From Sphingobacteriales bacterium (GTDB lineage: Bacteria > Bacteroidota > Bacteroidia > Sphingobacteriales > Sphingobacteriaceae): a stretch of DNA of 64,000 bases. Position 1 is the first letter of the stretch; the number at the start of each line of letters is the position of its first letter. The translations under genes were made by a program, and so were the position numbers. The stretch covers positions 62,001 through 126,000 of the forward strand of contig JANXOD010000020.1 of assembly GCA_025353765.1 (NCBI GenBank). Direction: 5' to 3'. Below are positions 25,315-34,582 of this stretch, piece after piece. The notes beneath the pieces were generated by a model. The model did not search any database, was not told the origin of the DNA, and saw only the letters and a list, made by a program, of their open reading frames with translations.

Positions 25315-26575
25315 GCTGATTATTTAATAAGGATTGGTACAGTTTGATATGTTGTTGGGCAATCGTGGTCTCGGAGAAGTATTTTTCAACGGTCTGCACG
25401 GCATTCAAGCTTAATTCTTCACGGTGTGGATTTTGATATATCCAATTTATGCCCTCGGCAAGATCTGCTGAAGAACGATATTTTGCTAAATAACCATTCT
25501 CTTTATGCTTAACCATATCCGGAATACCACCCGTTGTAAAAGCGACAACCGGTGTTCCACATGCCAGGCTTTCCATCACCGTATTAGGTAAATTATCTTC
25601 TAAAGATGGAGCAATAAACGCATCTGCTGCACTATAACAGAGTGCAAGCTTATGGTCATCTGCAATAGTTCCCAAAAAAGTAGTTGTTATAGAAAATTCA
25701 GGAATGCTTTTGCTATCGCGATTGCCGAAAACAACAAGTTCCATTTGCTCAGGTTGAATACGATGTTGTTCTGTTAGTATGGCAATAGCTTCAACTAAAT
25801 ATGTTGTTCCTTTATGCAAATCTTTCCTGGACGGCATAAATCCACTCATTATTATAAATTTACGAGTAGGAAGGCCCAGGTTTTTCCGTGCTTCGGTTTT
25901 ATTTTGTGGTTTAAAGATTGAGGTATCTAACGTATTGGGAATAACATTTACAATATGTGAATTAAGTAATTTACTTTGATATACAGATTTAGCCATCCAG
26001 TTACTTGGAGCAATTATATTAAAGCTGAGTTTTTTATATGCTTTTTCTTTAGCCATCCAAATTTTATGTGACCAATCATTGGTATTTGAAGTTTTTAAAA
26101 CAGGGCAGTTGCCACATTCTTGGTGGAAATGATCGCAGTTATAACGAACATGGCATCCTCCGGTAAATGCATTGCTATCATGAAATGTCCAAACTATCGG
26201 CTTTTTTAACCGGGCTAGTTTAACCAGATCTTTTGGGCGCATAAAAGCATGGTTTAACCAATGTAAATGAATTATATCCGCTTGCTTTAAAGCTTTATGA
26301 CTGGAAATACCTACTCCGAAAATGGGAAACGAAAATGGTATTTTTATCGATTTCACAAATAGCTTTTCTATATTACGCTCTAAAATTATTTTTAAAGCCG
26401 TTAACCATTTGTTTAACCCGCTGGAAAGATTGTGCACCTGGCTATCTGTTTTAAAAGAGAAATTAACCCATACTTCAGAGTCTATTTCCTCCTTATTAAG
26501 CGCCTTATTTAAGCGCATGCATGCTCTGCCGGCACCGCCGTTTCCTGCATAAGTATTAAGATGTATAATTTTCAC
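25301..26575 (-). CDS. Glycosyltransferase family 4 (GT-B)
   Basis: The 424-residue protein starts VKIIHLNTYAGNGGAG, the usual opening of this group, and has a four-cysteine insert (CHVRYNCDHFHQECGNC, about 142-158) seen in related transferases. The C-terminal donor site has ESLACGTPVVAFTTGGIPDMV. A TTG at 26584 extends the frame by three codons, but it forms part of a TAnnTTTG box. GTG at 26575 is preferred. It is paired with the GT2 gene and divergent from a methyltransferase, forming a small glycan-modification group separate from the main locus. Confidence 0.88.
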   Translation of the reverse strand: MKIIHLNTYAGNGGAGRACMRLNKALNKEEIDSEVWVNFSFKTDSQVHNLSSGLNKWLTALKIILERNIEKLFVKSIKIPFSFPIFGVGISSHKALKQADIIHLHWLNHAFMRPKDLVKLARLKKPIVWTFHDSNAFTGGCHVRYNCDHFHQECGNCPVLKTSNTNDWSHKIWMAKEKAYKKLSFNIIAPSNWMAKSVYQSKLLNSHIVNVIPNTLDTSIFKPQNKTEARKNLGLPTRKFIIMSGFMPSRKDLHKGTTYLVEAIAILTEQHRIQPEQMELVVFGNRDSKSIPEFSITTTFLGTIADDHKLALCYSAADAFIAPSLEDNLPNTVMESLACGTPVVAFTTGGIPDMVKHKENGYLAKYRSSADLAEGINWIYQNPHREELSLNAVQTVEKYFSETTIAQQHIKLYQSLLNNQHDQS

Positions 26576-26581
26576 TGGGAT

Positions 26582-26589
26582 CAAAAATA
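26582..26589 (-). promoter_or_regulatory. Predicted -7 box for the GT4-GT2 pair
   Basis: The minus strand reads TATTTTTG, a perfect TAnnTTTG match ending seven bases before the GTG at 26575. No matching -33 TTG is visible. If used, the transcript would be nearly leaderless, and the TTG codon at 26584 would be promoter rather than coding sequence. Confidence 0.35.
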
Positions 26590-26627
26590 CAATTCATTTG
26601 AATTCTTTTTATTTTCTTTGCTAAAGC

Positions 26628-27374
26628 ATGGGCAATCAATTAACAAATCGTGAATTCTGGACTAATTACTGGGAATCAAAATCAAATCTCGACATAGAAA
26701 TAAATAAAGATTATCTTTTTCATGACCAGTTTGAGGATATTGCTTCAAAAGTGAATATCAAATCAGCTATTGAACTGGGTGGCTTTCCAGGATATTATAC
26801 TATATTTTTAAAAAAATATTTGAAACTGGAAGCTACTTTATTAGACTATTTTGTACATCAGGATATTTTAAAAAATGTATTAGAGAAGAATAATTTAACA
26901 GAACAGGATATAAATATTATTGAAGCAGATTTATTTAGCTATGTGCCTGAAAAGCAATATGACCTGGTATTTTCTTGTGGACTAATTGAGCATTTTGCAG
27001 ATACAAAGGATATTATTAGCCGTCATATTCAATTTTTAAAACCCGGAGGCATTTTGTTTATCACATTACCCAATTTTAAGAGTGTAAACGGCTGGATACA
27101 AAAAAAGCTGGATAAAGAGAATTATTTGAAACACAATATTGATTGCATGGATCCCAAGTTATTAGCACTAATTGCTTCTAATTTGGGTTTAAAAGAGGTT
27201 AAAGCTGGTTATCTTGGCCAGTTTAGTGTATGGCTTGAGGATAAAAAACATAAGTCTATTCCGGCAAAAGCTCTTTTTAGATTAGTATGGATTACAGGAA
27301 AAATACTTGTGAAATTTTTTAGGGTAAAATCTAAAAAAATATACCCATATATCGTATTAACCGGGAAAAAATAA
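26628..27374 (+). CDS. SAM-dependent methyltransferase, class I
   Basis: The 248-residue protein has a Rossmann-type methyltransferase core: motif I AIELGGFPGYY at about 41-51, a predicted adenine-binding acid after strand 2 (LLDYF), motif IV YDLVFSCGLIEHF, and post-motif FLKPGGILFITLPN near 140. This looks like the SAM-binding domain of sugar or small-molecule O-methyltransferases. It is divergent from a GT4-GT2 pair, so glycan methylation is a reasonable but unproven role. It converges on the hybrid kinase gene with a 23-bp gap. Confidence 0.85.
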   Translation: MGNQLTNREFWTNYWESKSNLDIEINKDYLFHDQFEDIASKVNIKSAIELGGFPGYYTIFLKKYLKLEATLLDYFVHQDILKNVLEKNNLTEQDINIIEADLFSYVPEKQYDLVFSCGLIEHFADTKDIISRHIQFLKPGGILFITLPNFKSVNGWIQKKLDKENYLKHNIDCMDPKLLALIASNLGLKEVKAGYLGQFSVWLEDKKHKSIPAKALFRLVWITGKILVKFFRVKSKKIYPYIVLTGKK

Positions 27375-27397
27375 AGGATTAGCATTTTAAAAAAGCC

Positions 27398-30139
27398 CTA
27401 ATTTTTAATATAAAATTTAATCTTTTGATACAGATTATCAGGCAGAAAAGGCTTCAAAACATAATCATTCATTCCGCATTCATATACCTTATCCATTTCA
27501 TGTGTAAGAATAGATGCGGTTAAAGCAATAATTGGCAGGGTTTGATAATAATCTCCACTAAGTTTACGAATAGCCCTCGTTGAATCAATACCGTTCATTA
27601 CCGGCATTTGTAAATCCATTAAGATCATACCATAGGAATTTTTCTGTACTTGTTGAAGAGCTACTTCACCATTTTCAGCAAAATCTACACTTATGCCCCA
27701 TTGTGAGAGCATTTTATTTAACAGCAAACGATTTATTTCATTATCATCCACAACCAGTATAGATGATTTCGAATTAATTTTATTAAACTCAGTTTCTAAA
27801 GTGAGCGATAATTGTGGAGAACGCTCAAATTCTATCTCAAAAATAAACTTTGATCCTTTACCTAACTGGCTTTCAACAAAAATAGTTGAGTTATGCAATT
27901 CTAGCAAACGCTTAGTTATTGTTAAACCCAGACCTGTTCCACCATATTTCCGTGTTGTATCAGAACTTGCCTGAGTATAAGTATCAAAAATAGAATTAAT
28001 CTTATCAGCGGGGATACCTATTCCTGTATCTGATACTTCAAATTTAACTATTAAAGACTTTTCACTTTCAGATACCAGATCTAACTTTAATTTAATCTCT
28101 CCATCTTCTGTAAACTTAATAGAGTTGCCTACTAAATTTACTAATATTTGATATAACCGTGTATTATCTCCTTTAATTTGAGCTGGTATTCTATGGTCAA
28201 TTTCAGATTTAAGAACAACGTTCTTTTCGGCTGTTTTAAACTGAAGTGAATTTAATATTTTTGATACCAGGTCTTTTAAATTAACATTCGCTTTTTCTAT
28301 AATCATATTACCAGTTTCAATCTTGGTAAAATCCAGAATATCATTGATAAGGATCAATAAATTCTGTGCAGAAAAAAGTAATATTTTCAGGTTTTCTAAT
28401 TGCGATTGAGTTGGATTATCATGAATTAATATATGCGTCATGCCAATAACGGCATTCAAAGGAGTACGTATCTCGTGACTCATAACCGAAAGAAAAGCCT
28501 CTTTTGCTTTACTAAGATGCACAGCCTCTTCCCGGGTTTTTATAAGCTCCTGTTCTGCCATTTTACGTGCCGAAACATCTTTAATAATTTCTACCTGTTG
28601 ATCTAATATGCCATCCTTAAATGTTGGTGTATTAGATATAGACAACCACATAGGTGTTTTGTCCTTTTTGTAACACAGAAGTTCAATATGAGATGACAGG
28701 CCCTCAAGCATAAGCATTCGGACTTTTTCAAGCTCTTCAATATTAGTTCCTTCACCAGATAAAAAATCGCCAGGGCGGCCACTTTTAAATTCCCGTAACG
28801 TATAGCCGGTTAATTTCTCAAAAGCCTGGTTTACCCATTTGATTTTACCTTCTCTATCACTTATTACAACACCATTTGCTGTTTTGCTAGCCACAAGAGA
28901 TAGCAAATTCAATTGTTCTTCGGCATATTTCCTTTCGGTAATGTCAACAATAATCTCTATCTGATGTTCAATATGCCCATCTTCATTTACTATGGGAGTT
29001 GTCGATACAAAAATCCAAACTGGGCTGCCATCTTTTTTGCTGATCAAAAACTCAATGCTATATGGCTTTTTATCTGCTACTGCTTTATTAATTATTTGAA
29101 TTGTCTTTTTATCAGTATATGCAGAGGCGAAAATTTCACTTAGTCTTTTGCCAACAAGTTCTTTAAATGTGTAACCTAATATATTTTCTAATGCATCATT
29201 AACCCATAGTACTTTATTATTGGCGTCACTAATAATAACGCCGTCATTTACTTTACTGGCAACCAGTGATAATTGTTCAAGTTCTGCAACAATCTTTTTT
29301 TGATACGTTATATCCCGACCGTTTATATACCATTTATCTTTATTTGTTACTGTACTCCAACCTACCCATTTTACCTCTCCGGATTTAGTTCTAATTCGGG
29401 TCTCCAACTCAAAAGATTTCTTTCCTAAGCGTAAACCATCTTCTATTATCGGGATTACAGCCAGCATATCCTCTTTTACTAAATATTCTGAAATAGGGTG
29501 TCCTAAGCTTTCTTCAATGGTATATCCTAAAAATTTATTGACAGATTTATTGATCATAACAACCCTAGTATCTCTATCCAAAATGCAGTGTAACTCTGCA
29601 GAGCTATCAAACATATTATTGATATCTTCATATTCCAAAAGAGTTTCCTCTAGTCTTAAATTTTTTTCCTGAACTCCAAGATGATATATAATATTGTCGG
29701 CCAACATTCTCAACGAACCTTTTTGTTCTTGATCCAATTCAAGCGAATGGCTATCCATAACACATAAATATCCCCAATGGAAACCATCTGGAGATATTAG
29801 AGCGATGCCGGCATAGTAACGTATGCCCGAATTACCAATCACTAGAGAATCAGACTCAAAACGAGAATCAGTAGAAGCATCTTTTACCTCAAAAACTTCA
29901 TCCTGTTGAGTAGTATAATTATAAAAAGGGATTTTATTGGGAATATTGGTATTTACAACATCGGCTTTGTTAGATAAAAACCATCGCTTAGAGTCATCTA
30001 GTAAAGAGATTAAACCAATTGTTGTTTTGCATATATGAGATGCTAAACGCGTAATTGATTCAAACTCTTTTGCAGGCAGCTTATCTAAAATTTGATAATT
30101 CCTGAGCATCTTTAGATGATATTCTTTTTTCTTATTCAA
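27398..30139 (-). CDS. Cytoplasmic hybrid histidine kinase (GAF-PAS3-HisKA-HATPase-REC)
   Basis: The 913-residue protein has no transmembrane segment. Domains in order are GAF (about 22-155), PAS (170-280), PAS (288-405), PAS (411-528), HisKA with H555 in MSHEIRTPLNAV, HATPase (N672 in NLVGNSIKFTED, DTGIGIP at 704) and a receiver domain with D842 in MILMDLQMPVMNG. PAS2 and PAS3 look like an internal duplication, both starting LSLVASK. The TTG at 30139 is the first possible start and ATG 30109 the alternative. The extra residues resemble the usual N-terminus of such GAF proteins. No response regulator lies beside it, so it is an orphan. Its signal is unknown. Confidence 0.9.
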   Translation of the reverse strand: MNKKKEYHLKMLRNYQILDKLPAKEFESITRLASHICKTTIGLISLLDDSKRWFLSNKADVVNTNIPNKIPFYNYTTQQDEVFEVKDASTDSRFESDSLVIGNSGIRYYAGIALISPDGFHWGYLCVMDSHSLELDQEQKGSLRMLADNIIYHLGVQEKNLRLEETLLEYEDINNMFDSSAELHCILDRDTRVVMINKSVNKFLGYTIEESLGHPISEYLVKEDMLAVIPIIEDGLRLGKKSFELETRIRTKSGEVKWVGWSTVTNKDKWYINGRDITYQKKIVAELEQLSLVASKVNDGVIISDANNKVLWVNDALENILGYTFKELVGKRLSEIFASAYTDKKTIQIINKAVADKKPYSIEFLISKKDGSPVWIFVSTTPIVNEDGHIEHQIEIIVDITERKYAEEQLNLLSLVASKTANGVVISDREGKIKWVNQAFEKLTGYTLREFKSGRPGDFLSGEGTNIEELEKVRMLMLEGLSSHIELLCYKKDKTPMWLSISNTPTFKDGILDQQVEIIKDVSARKMAEQELIKTREEAVHLSKAKEAFLSVMSHEIRTPLNAVIGMTHILIHDNPTQSQLENLKILLFSAQNLLILINDILDFTKIETGNMIIEKANVNLKDLVSKILNSLQFKTAEKNVVLKSEIDHRIPAQIKGDNTRLYQILVNLVGNSIKFTEDGEIKLKLDLVSESEKSLIVKFEVSDTGIGIPADKINSIFDTYTQASSDTTRKYGGTGLGLTITKRLLELHNSTIFVESQLGKGSKFIFEIEFERSPQLSLTLETEFNKINSKSSILVVDDNEINRLLLNKMLSQWGISVDFAENGEVALQQVQKNSYGMILMDLQMPVMNGIDSTRAIRKLSGDYYQTLPIIALTASILTHEMDKVYECGMNDYVLKPFLPDNLYQKIKFYIKN

Positions 30140-30186
30140 TATGATAGGATACCTAAATTATTCCATTTTTAAGGATAATGAAAAAA

Positions 30187-31464
30187 CTAATTCTTTTTAT
30201 ATAAAGGATGCTTTCCCATCATTTCATGTACCTTCTTACGAATTTTATTTAGATTAAGTTCATTATCTGGTTGAGATATCACTTCATCTATCAGATCTGC
30301 AATTTTCTCCATATGCTTTTCCTTTAAACCACGAGTACTGATTGCTGCTGTTCCAATACGTATTCCCGAAGTTACAAATGGAGATTTATCATCAAAAGGC
30401 ACCATATTTTTATTTACAGTGATGGCAGCTTTATCTAAAGCATTTTCTGCGGCTTTACCTGTAATTTTTTTATTGCGAAGATCTATCAGCATTAAATGAT
30501 TATCTGTTCCTCCGGAAATTATTTGGTATCCACGATCCATAAATGCCGTTGCCATTGCATCTGCATTCTTTTTAACCTGGATAATATACTTCATATAGCC
30601 TTCACTTAAAGCCTCCTGAAAAGCCACAGCCTTTGCAGCGATAATATGTTCAAGCGGACCGCCCTGAGTTCCAGGAAACACACCACTATCTAATAAAGCA
30701 GACATCATCCTTAATTCTCCTTTTGGAGTTTTCAAGCCGAATGGATTTTCGAAATCCTGTCCCATCATAATCATTCCACCCCGCGGGCCACGCAATGTTT
30801 TATGAGTTGTAGTGGTAACGACATGGCAATGAGGAAGAGGGTCATTTAATAATCCACGTGATATTAAACCTGCCGGATGTGAAATATCTGCCAGAACCAA
30901 AGCACCAATTTGATCCGCCACCTGGCGAATAAATTTATAATCCCAATCACGAGAATAAGCGGAAGCGCCACAAATGATCATTTTTGGTTTTTCTGCCAAG
31001 GCCACCTGTTCCAGTTTTTTATAGTCTATTAATCCGCTTTCGCGATCAACTCCGTAAAAGTGTGGCTGATACAGTTTACCTGAAAAATTTACCGGAGAAC
31101 CATGCGTTAAATGTCCGCCATGAGAAAGATCAAACCCTAGAATTTTATCCCCGGCATTTAATAATGCTAAAAATACGGCAGCATTTGCCTGTGCTCCTGA
31201 ATGTGGCTGAACATTTGCCCATTCTGCATTAAATAATTCTTTAGCACGCTCAATGGCTATTGTTTCCACTTCATCAACCACCTCACAGCCGCCATAATAA
31301 CGCTTACTTGGTAAACCTTCGGCATATTTATTAGTTAATACAGAGCCAGCAGCTTCCATTACCTGCTTGCTCACAAAATTTTCTGATGCAATTAACTCAA
31401 TGCCTGTTTCCTGGCGTTCTAATTCTTCATCTATCAGGTTGAATATGATCTTATCTCTCTTCAT
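30187..31464 (-). CDS. glyA: Serine hydroxymethyltransferase
   Basis: GlyA interconverts serine and glycine while charging tetrahydrofolate, feeding one-carbon metabolism. The 425-residue PLP enzyme shows [10 protein letters not shown] at 23-32, [24 protein letters not shown] at 193-200, and the PLP lysine K222 in [14 protein letters not shown]. Length and all motifs are canonical for a cytoplasmic fold-type I enzyme. It is transcribed toward the hybrid kinase gene with a 47-bp gap. The 317-bp region upstream holds its promoter, though no perfect Bacteroidota box is visible there. Confidence 0.98.
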   Translation of the reverse strand: MKRDKIIFNLIDEELERQETGIELIASENFVSKQVMEAAGSVLTNKYAEGLPSKRYYGGCEVVDEVETIAIERAKELFNAEWANVQPHSGAQANAAVFLALLNAGDKILGFDLSHGGHLTHGSPVNFSGKLYQPHFYGVDRESGLIDYKKLEQVALAEKPKMIICGASAYSRDWDYKFIRQVADQIGALVLADISHPAGLISRGLLNDPLPHCHVVTTTTHKTLRGPRGGMIMMGQDFENPFGLKTPKGELRMMSALLDSGVFPGTQGGPLEHIIAAKAVAFQEALSEGYMKYIIQVKKNADAMATAFMDRGYQIISGGTDNHLMLIDLRNKKITGKAAENALDKAAITVNKNMVPFDDKSPFVTSGIRIGTAAISTRGLKEKHMEKIADLIDEVISQPDNELNLNKIRKKVHEMMGKHPLYKKN

Positions 31465-31781
31465 GGATTTTATATTTCGGATTTAAAATTAATGATTATA
31501 TCTTAAATTGAAGGTGTTATAAATTATCCGGCATTAATTTTTGTAGGATTGTTTGCATGCTTTGGGCTTATCCATGCAAATAGAAAGGATACAGAAAGGA
31601 TAACTGAAGCCTTTGCATCTTCTTTGGGTGATATAATCTTCCGTTTGAGCAATCCACGCTTGTTGACAAGCCCAACTGCTTTCATTGAACAAATCCCAGA
31701 ACGGGGTTCATTTTTTACCGGATTAAAATGATTGATTTAGAGAATTACAAGTAGATGATTTAGCTAAACGGCCCCATACAA
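31465..31781. other. 317-bp intergenic region with an unassigned GC-richer core
   Basis: This lies upstream of glyA and downstream of scpA. The ends are AT-rich, but about 31550-31720 is richer in GC than a typical spacer here and is open in more than one frame on both strands. Examples are a 60-codon plus-strand frame from 31549 and a minus-strand frame that ends near 31528. None matches a family I know. It may be a decayed gene fragment or a long leader for glyA. I see no riboswitch fold or tRNA. Confidence 0.4.
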
Positions 31782-32540
31782 CTACAAGCTATTTGAATTT
31801 ATTTTAGCTTCTATCCAAAAGTTATTAAATCCGAAACCAGTTTGTATAGATATTAATTCCTGTTGCAGCATTTCTAGCAGAGCTAAGAAGTTGTATACAA
31901 AATGTATTTTATTATCTGACAAGGATGCTAATCCTTTAAAATCTAACTTTTGATTTATTCGCATCAAGTCGTTAATGGCTTGCTTTTGGCTTTCTATGGT
32001 ATATGGATATTGAAGTACTGTATGAACATCTTCCTGATATTGATTTCCATAACGCTTAATTACCCGTTCATATATCAGCATAAGCTTATATAGACTGAAA
32101 GAAGTTAATTCTTCACCAGCTTCTTTAGTAAGACTAATTTCCTGCAAATCATAAGAGATATTACCCCTTCTTTCTTGCTTCGATCTCTCCTGTTCTAAAA
32201 TCTGAAGCTGTGCGGAAGCCTGTTTGAACTTTTTATATTCGATCAGTTTATTGATTAAATCACCTTTAATATCTATTTCATCACCTTCTTCATTTAAATC
32301 CGGTCGTGGTAAAAGCATTTTTGCTTTAATACGCATAAGCGTTGCTGCTACAAATATGAATTCGCTTGCAAGCTCCATATTCATAGCATTTAACTTGTGT
32401 ATATACTCCAAAAAATCATCTGTAATATGTGCTATCGGAATATTATGAATATCTAACTCATCCCGCTCAATAAAAAATAGAAGCAAATCAAAGGGCCCTT
32501 CAAACTGGGGAAGCTTTATCTCAAAACTATTGGCATCCAT
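31782..32540 (-). CDS. scpA: Segregation and condensation protein A
   Basis: ScpA is the kleisin that bridges SMC heads in the bacterial condensin. The 252-residue product starts with the diagnostic FEIKLPQFEGPFDLLLFFIERDELDI pattern split over residues 6-31, followed by PIAHITDDFLEYIH and FIFVAATLMRIKAKMLLP. The C-terminal winged-helix part (FVYNFLALLEMLQQELI) binds the SMC head. It is divergent from dxs, with a 113-bp gap. CAAAAATA at 32549-32556 is a minus-strand TATTTTTG box nine bases from the ATG, which would give a nearly leaderless message. scpB is not in the window. Confidence 0.93.
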   Translation of the reverse strand: MDANSFEIKLPQFEGPFDLLLFFIERDELDIHNIPIAHITDDFLEYIHKLNAMNMELASEFIFVAATLMRIKAKMLLPRPDLNEEGDEIDIKGDLINKLIEYKKFKQASAQLQILEQERSKQERRGNISYDLQEISLTKEAGEELTSFSLYKLMLIYERVIKRYGNQYQEDVHTVLQYPYTIESQKQAINDLMRINQKLDFKGLASLSDNKIHFVYNFLALLEMLQQELISIQTGFGFNNFWIEAKINSNSL

Positions 32541-32597
32541 AAATTATTCAAAAATAACACATCCTTTAGTTCCAGTTGCTACTTAATCTGTAAAATA

Positions 32598-32629
32598 TTG
32601 TAAATTGCTTAGCGATTAAGTTAATTTTG
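32598..32629 (+). promoter_or_regulatory. Predicted dxs promoter (Bacteroidota type)
   Basis: TTG at 32598-32600 (-33) is separated by 21 bases from TAATTTTG at 32622-32629 (-7), matching the Bacteroidota TTG-N19-21-TAnnTTTG arrangement. The predicted start of transcription is near 32635, about 20 bases before the dxs ATG. It is one of the two best promoter matches in the window. Confidence 0.55.
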
Positions 32630-32653
32630 CATTATAATTTTTATAACCGCTGC

Positions 32654-34582
32654 ATGGAAGTTAAGGCCGGAGAATTTTTGGAACAAATTAACTATCCTTC
32701 TGATTTGAAGAAATTTAAAGGAAGGGATTTAGAACGTATTTGCCAAGAGTTAAGACAATTTATTATTGATACTGTATCTGTAAATGGAGGCCATTTCGGT
32801 TCCAGCTTAGGGGTTGTAGAGCTTACCGTAGCTCTGCATTATGTACTCAATACCCCTTACGATCAATTAGTTTGGGATGTAGGTCACCAGGCTTATGGGC
32901 ATAAAATACTTACAGGCCGCCGTGCAGATTTTCATACTAACCGTATCTATAAAGGCATAAGCGGTTTTCCAAAACGTTGTGAAAGTGAGTTTGATACTTT
33001 TGGAGTTGGACATTCTTCAACCTCTATTTCTGCAGCTTTAGGTATGGCTGTTGCCTCAAATTATAAAGGTGAAAAAGACAGGCAACACGTAGCAGTAATT
33101 GGTGATGGAGCTATGACAGCCGGCCTAGCTTTTGAAGCCTTAAATCATGCGGGTATTGAAAATTCTAATTTACTGGTTATTCTTAATGATAACTGCATGT
33201 CTATTGATCCGAATGTAGGCGCTTTAAAAGAATATCTTACAGACATTACTACTTCTAAATCATACAACCGTTTTCGGGATGATATTTCTAATGTTCTTAG
33301 CAAAATTTCTGAGTTAGGCCCCAATGCTCACGAAATAGTTAAAAAGGTGGAGAAGAGTATTAAAGGCGGCCTTTTGAAAAGAAGCAATTTCTTTGAAGCT
33401 CTAAAATTTAGATATTTTGGGCCGATTGACGGGCATGATGTAAAACACTTAGTTAAAGTAATTAATGACCTTAAAAATATCCCGGGACCAAAATTACTTC
33501 ATTGCGTAACGATAAAAGGTAAAGGATATGCACTAGCTGAAAAGGATCAAACTAAATGGCATTCTCCAGGCTTGTTTGATAAAATTACCGGCGAAATTAA
33601 AAAATCAGTGCCGGATAAACCGCAGGCACCAAAATACCAGGATGTATTTGGACATACACTTGTGGAATTAGCTGAAATGAATCCTAAAATTATGGGTATC
33701 ACTCCAGCTATGCCTTCTGGATCATCACTAAATATTATGATGAGAGAGATGCCTGACCGTGCTTTTGATGTAGGTATTGCAGAACAACATGCCGTTACTT
33801 TTTCTGCAGGTTTAGCAACCCAAGGTATGATTCCTTTTTGTAATATCTATTCCAGTTTTATGCAAAGAGCTTATGATCAGGTTATTCATGATGTAGCTAT
33901 ACAAAAATTAAATGTTGTTTTTTGTTTAGATCGTGCAGGAGTTGCTGGCGCTGACGGGCCAACTCATCATGGTGCTTACGATTTGGCTTATATGCGTTGT
34001 ATTCCAAACATGATCGTTTCTGCTCCAATGAATGAAGAGGAGTTGCGGAACTTGATGTTTACAGCCCAACAGGAAAATATGGGTCCATTTTCCATTCGTT
34101 ATCCGCGTGGGAATGGTGTAATGCCAGATTGGAAACGGCCTTTTAAAATTCTAGAAATTGGTAAGGGGCGAAAAATATGTGAAGGTGAAGATGTGGCAAT
34201 TTTAAGTATCGGCCATATTGGAAATGAAGTTGTAAAAGCCTGTTTAGAATTAAACTCTGAAGGAATACATCCTGCTCATTATGATATGAGGTTTATTAAG
34301 CCTTTAGATGAAGAATTGTTACATGATGTATTTGCTAAATTTAAATATGTAATAACTGTTGAAGATGGCTGCTTACCAGGTGGTATGGGTAGTGCCGTGA
34401 TTGAATTTATGGCTGATAAAGGCTATCATGCTACTATTATTCGTTTGGGTATGCCAGATAAAGTGATTGAACATGGCGAACAATCCGAACTATGGGCGGA
34501 GTGTGGATATGATGCTGTTGGGGTTATTGGTGCTGTTAAGAAATTTGCTGTTGCAAGAACCACTAAGGTAATGGCGGGTTAA
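32654..34582 (+). CDS. dxs: 1-deoxy-D-xylulose-5-phosphate synthase
   Basis: Dxs condenses pyruvate and glyceraldehyde 3-phosphate using thiamine diphosphate, the first step of the MEP isoprenoid pathway. The 642-residue protein has the TPP motif GDGAMTAGLAFEALNHAG (150-167) ending in NDN at 178-180, the N-terminal histidine loop G-G-H-F-G-S-S-L, and DVGIAEQHAVTFSAGLA in the pyrimidine domain. The frame opens at a TTG at 32627, but that lies in the promoter box. ATG 32654 gives the normal N-terminus. Its TAA overlaps the TAA of the convergent glycosyltransferase gene within TTAA (34579-34582). Confidence 0.97.
   Translation: MEVKAGEFLEQINYPSDLKKFKGRDLERICQELRQFIIDTVSVNGGHFGSSLGVVELTVALHYVLNTPYDQLVWDVGHQAYGHKILTGRRADFHTNRIYKGISGFPKRCESEFDTFGVGHSSTSISAALGMAVASNYKGEKDRQHVAVIGDGAMTAGLAFEALNHAGIENSNLLVILNDNCMSIDPNVGALKEYLTDITTSKSYNRFRDDISNVLSKISELGPNAHEIVKKVEKSIKGGLLKRSNFFEALKFRYFGPIDGHDVKHLVKVINDLKNIPGPKLLHCVTIKGKGYALAEKDQTKWHSPGLFDKITGEIKKSVPDKPQAPKYQDVFGHTLVELAEMNPKIMGITPAMPSGSSLNIMMREMPDRAFDVGIAEQHAVTFSAGLATQGMIPFCNIYSSFMQRAYDQVIHDVAIQKLNVVFCLDRAGVAGADGPTHHGAYDLAYMRCIPNMIVSAPMNEEELRNLMFTAQQENMGPFSIRYPRGNGVMPDWKRPFKILEIGKGRKICEGEDVAILSIGHIGNEVVKACLELNSEGIHPAHYDMRFIKPLDEELLHDVFAKFKYVITVEDGCLPGGMGSAVIEFMADKGYHATIIRLGMPDKVIEHGEQSELWAECGYDAVGVIGAVKKFAVARTTKVMAG

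Noticed and set aside
31549-31731. 60-codon plus-strand ORF upstream of glyA
   Set aside because: No family match, no promoter or upstream context, and other frames are equally open. Kept only as an unexplained region.
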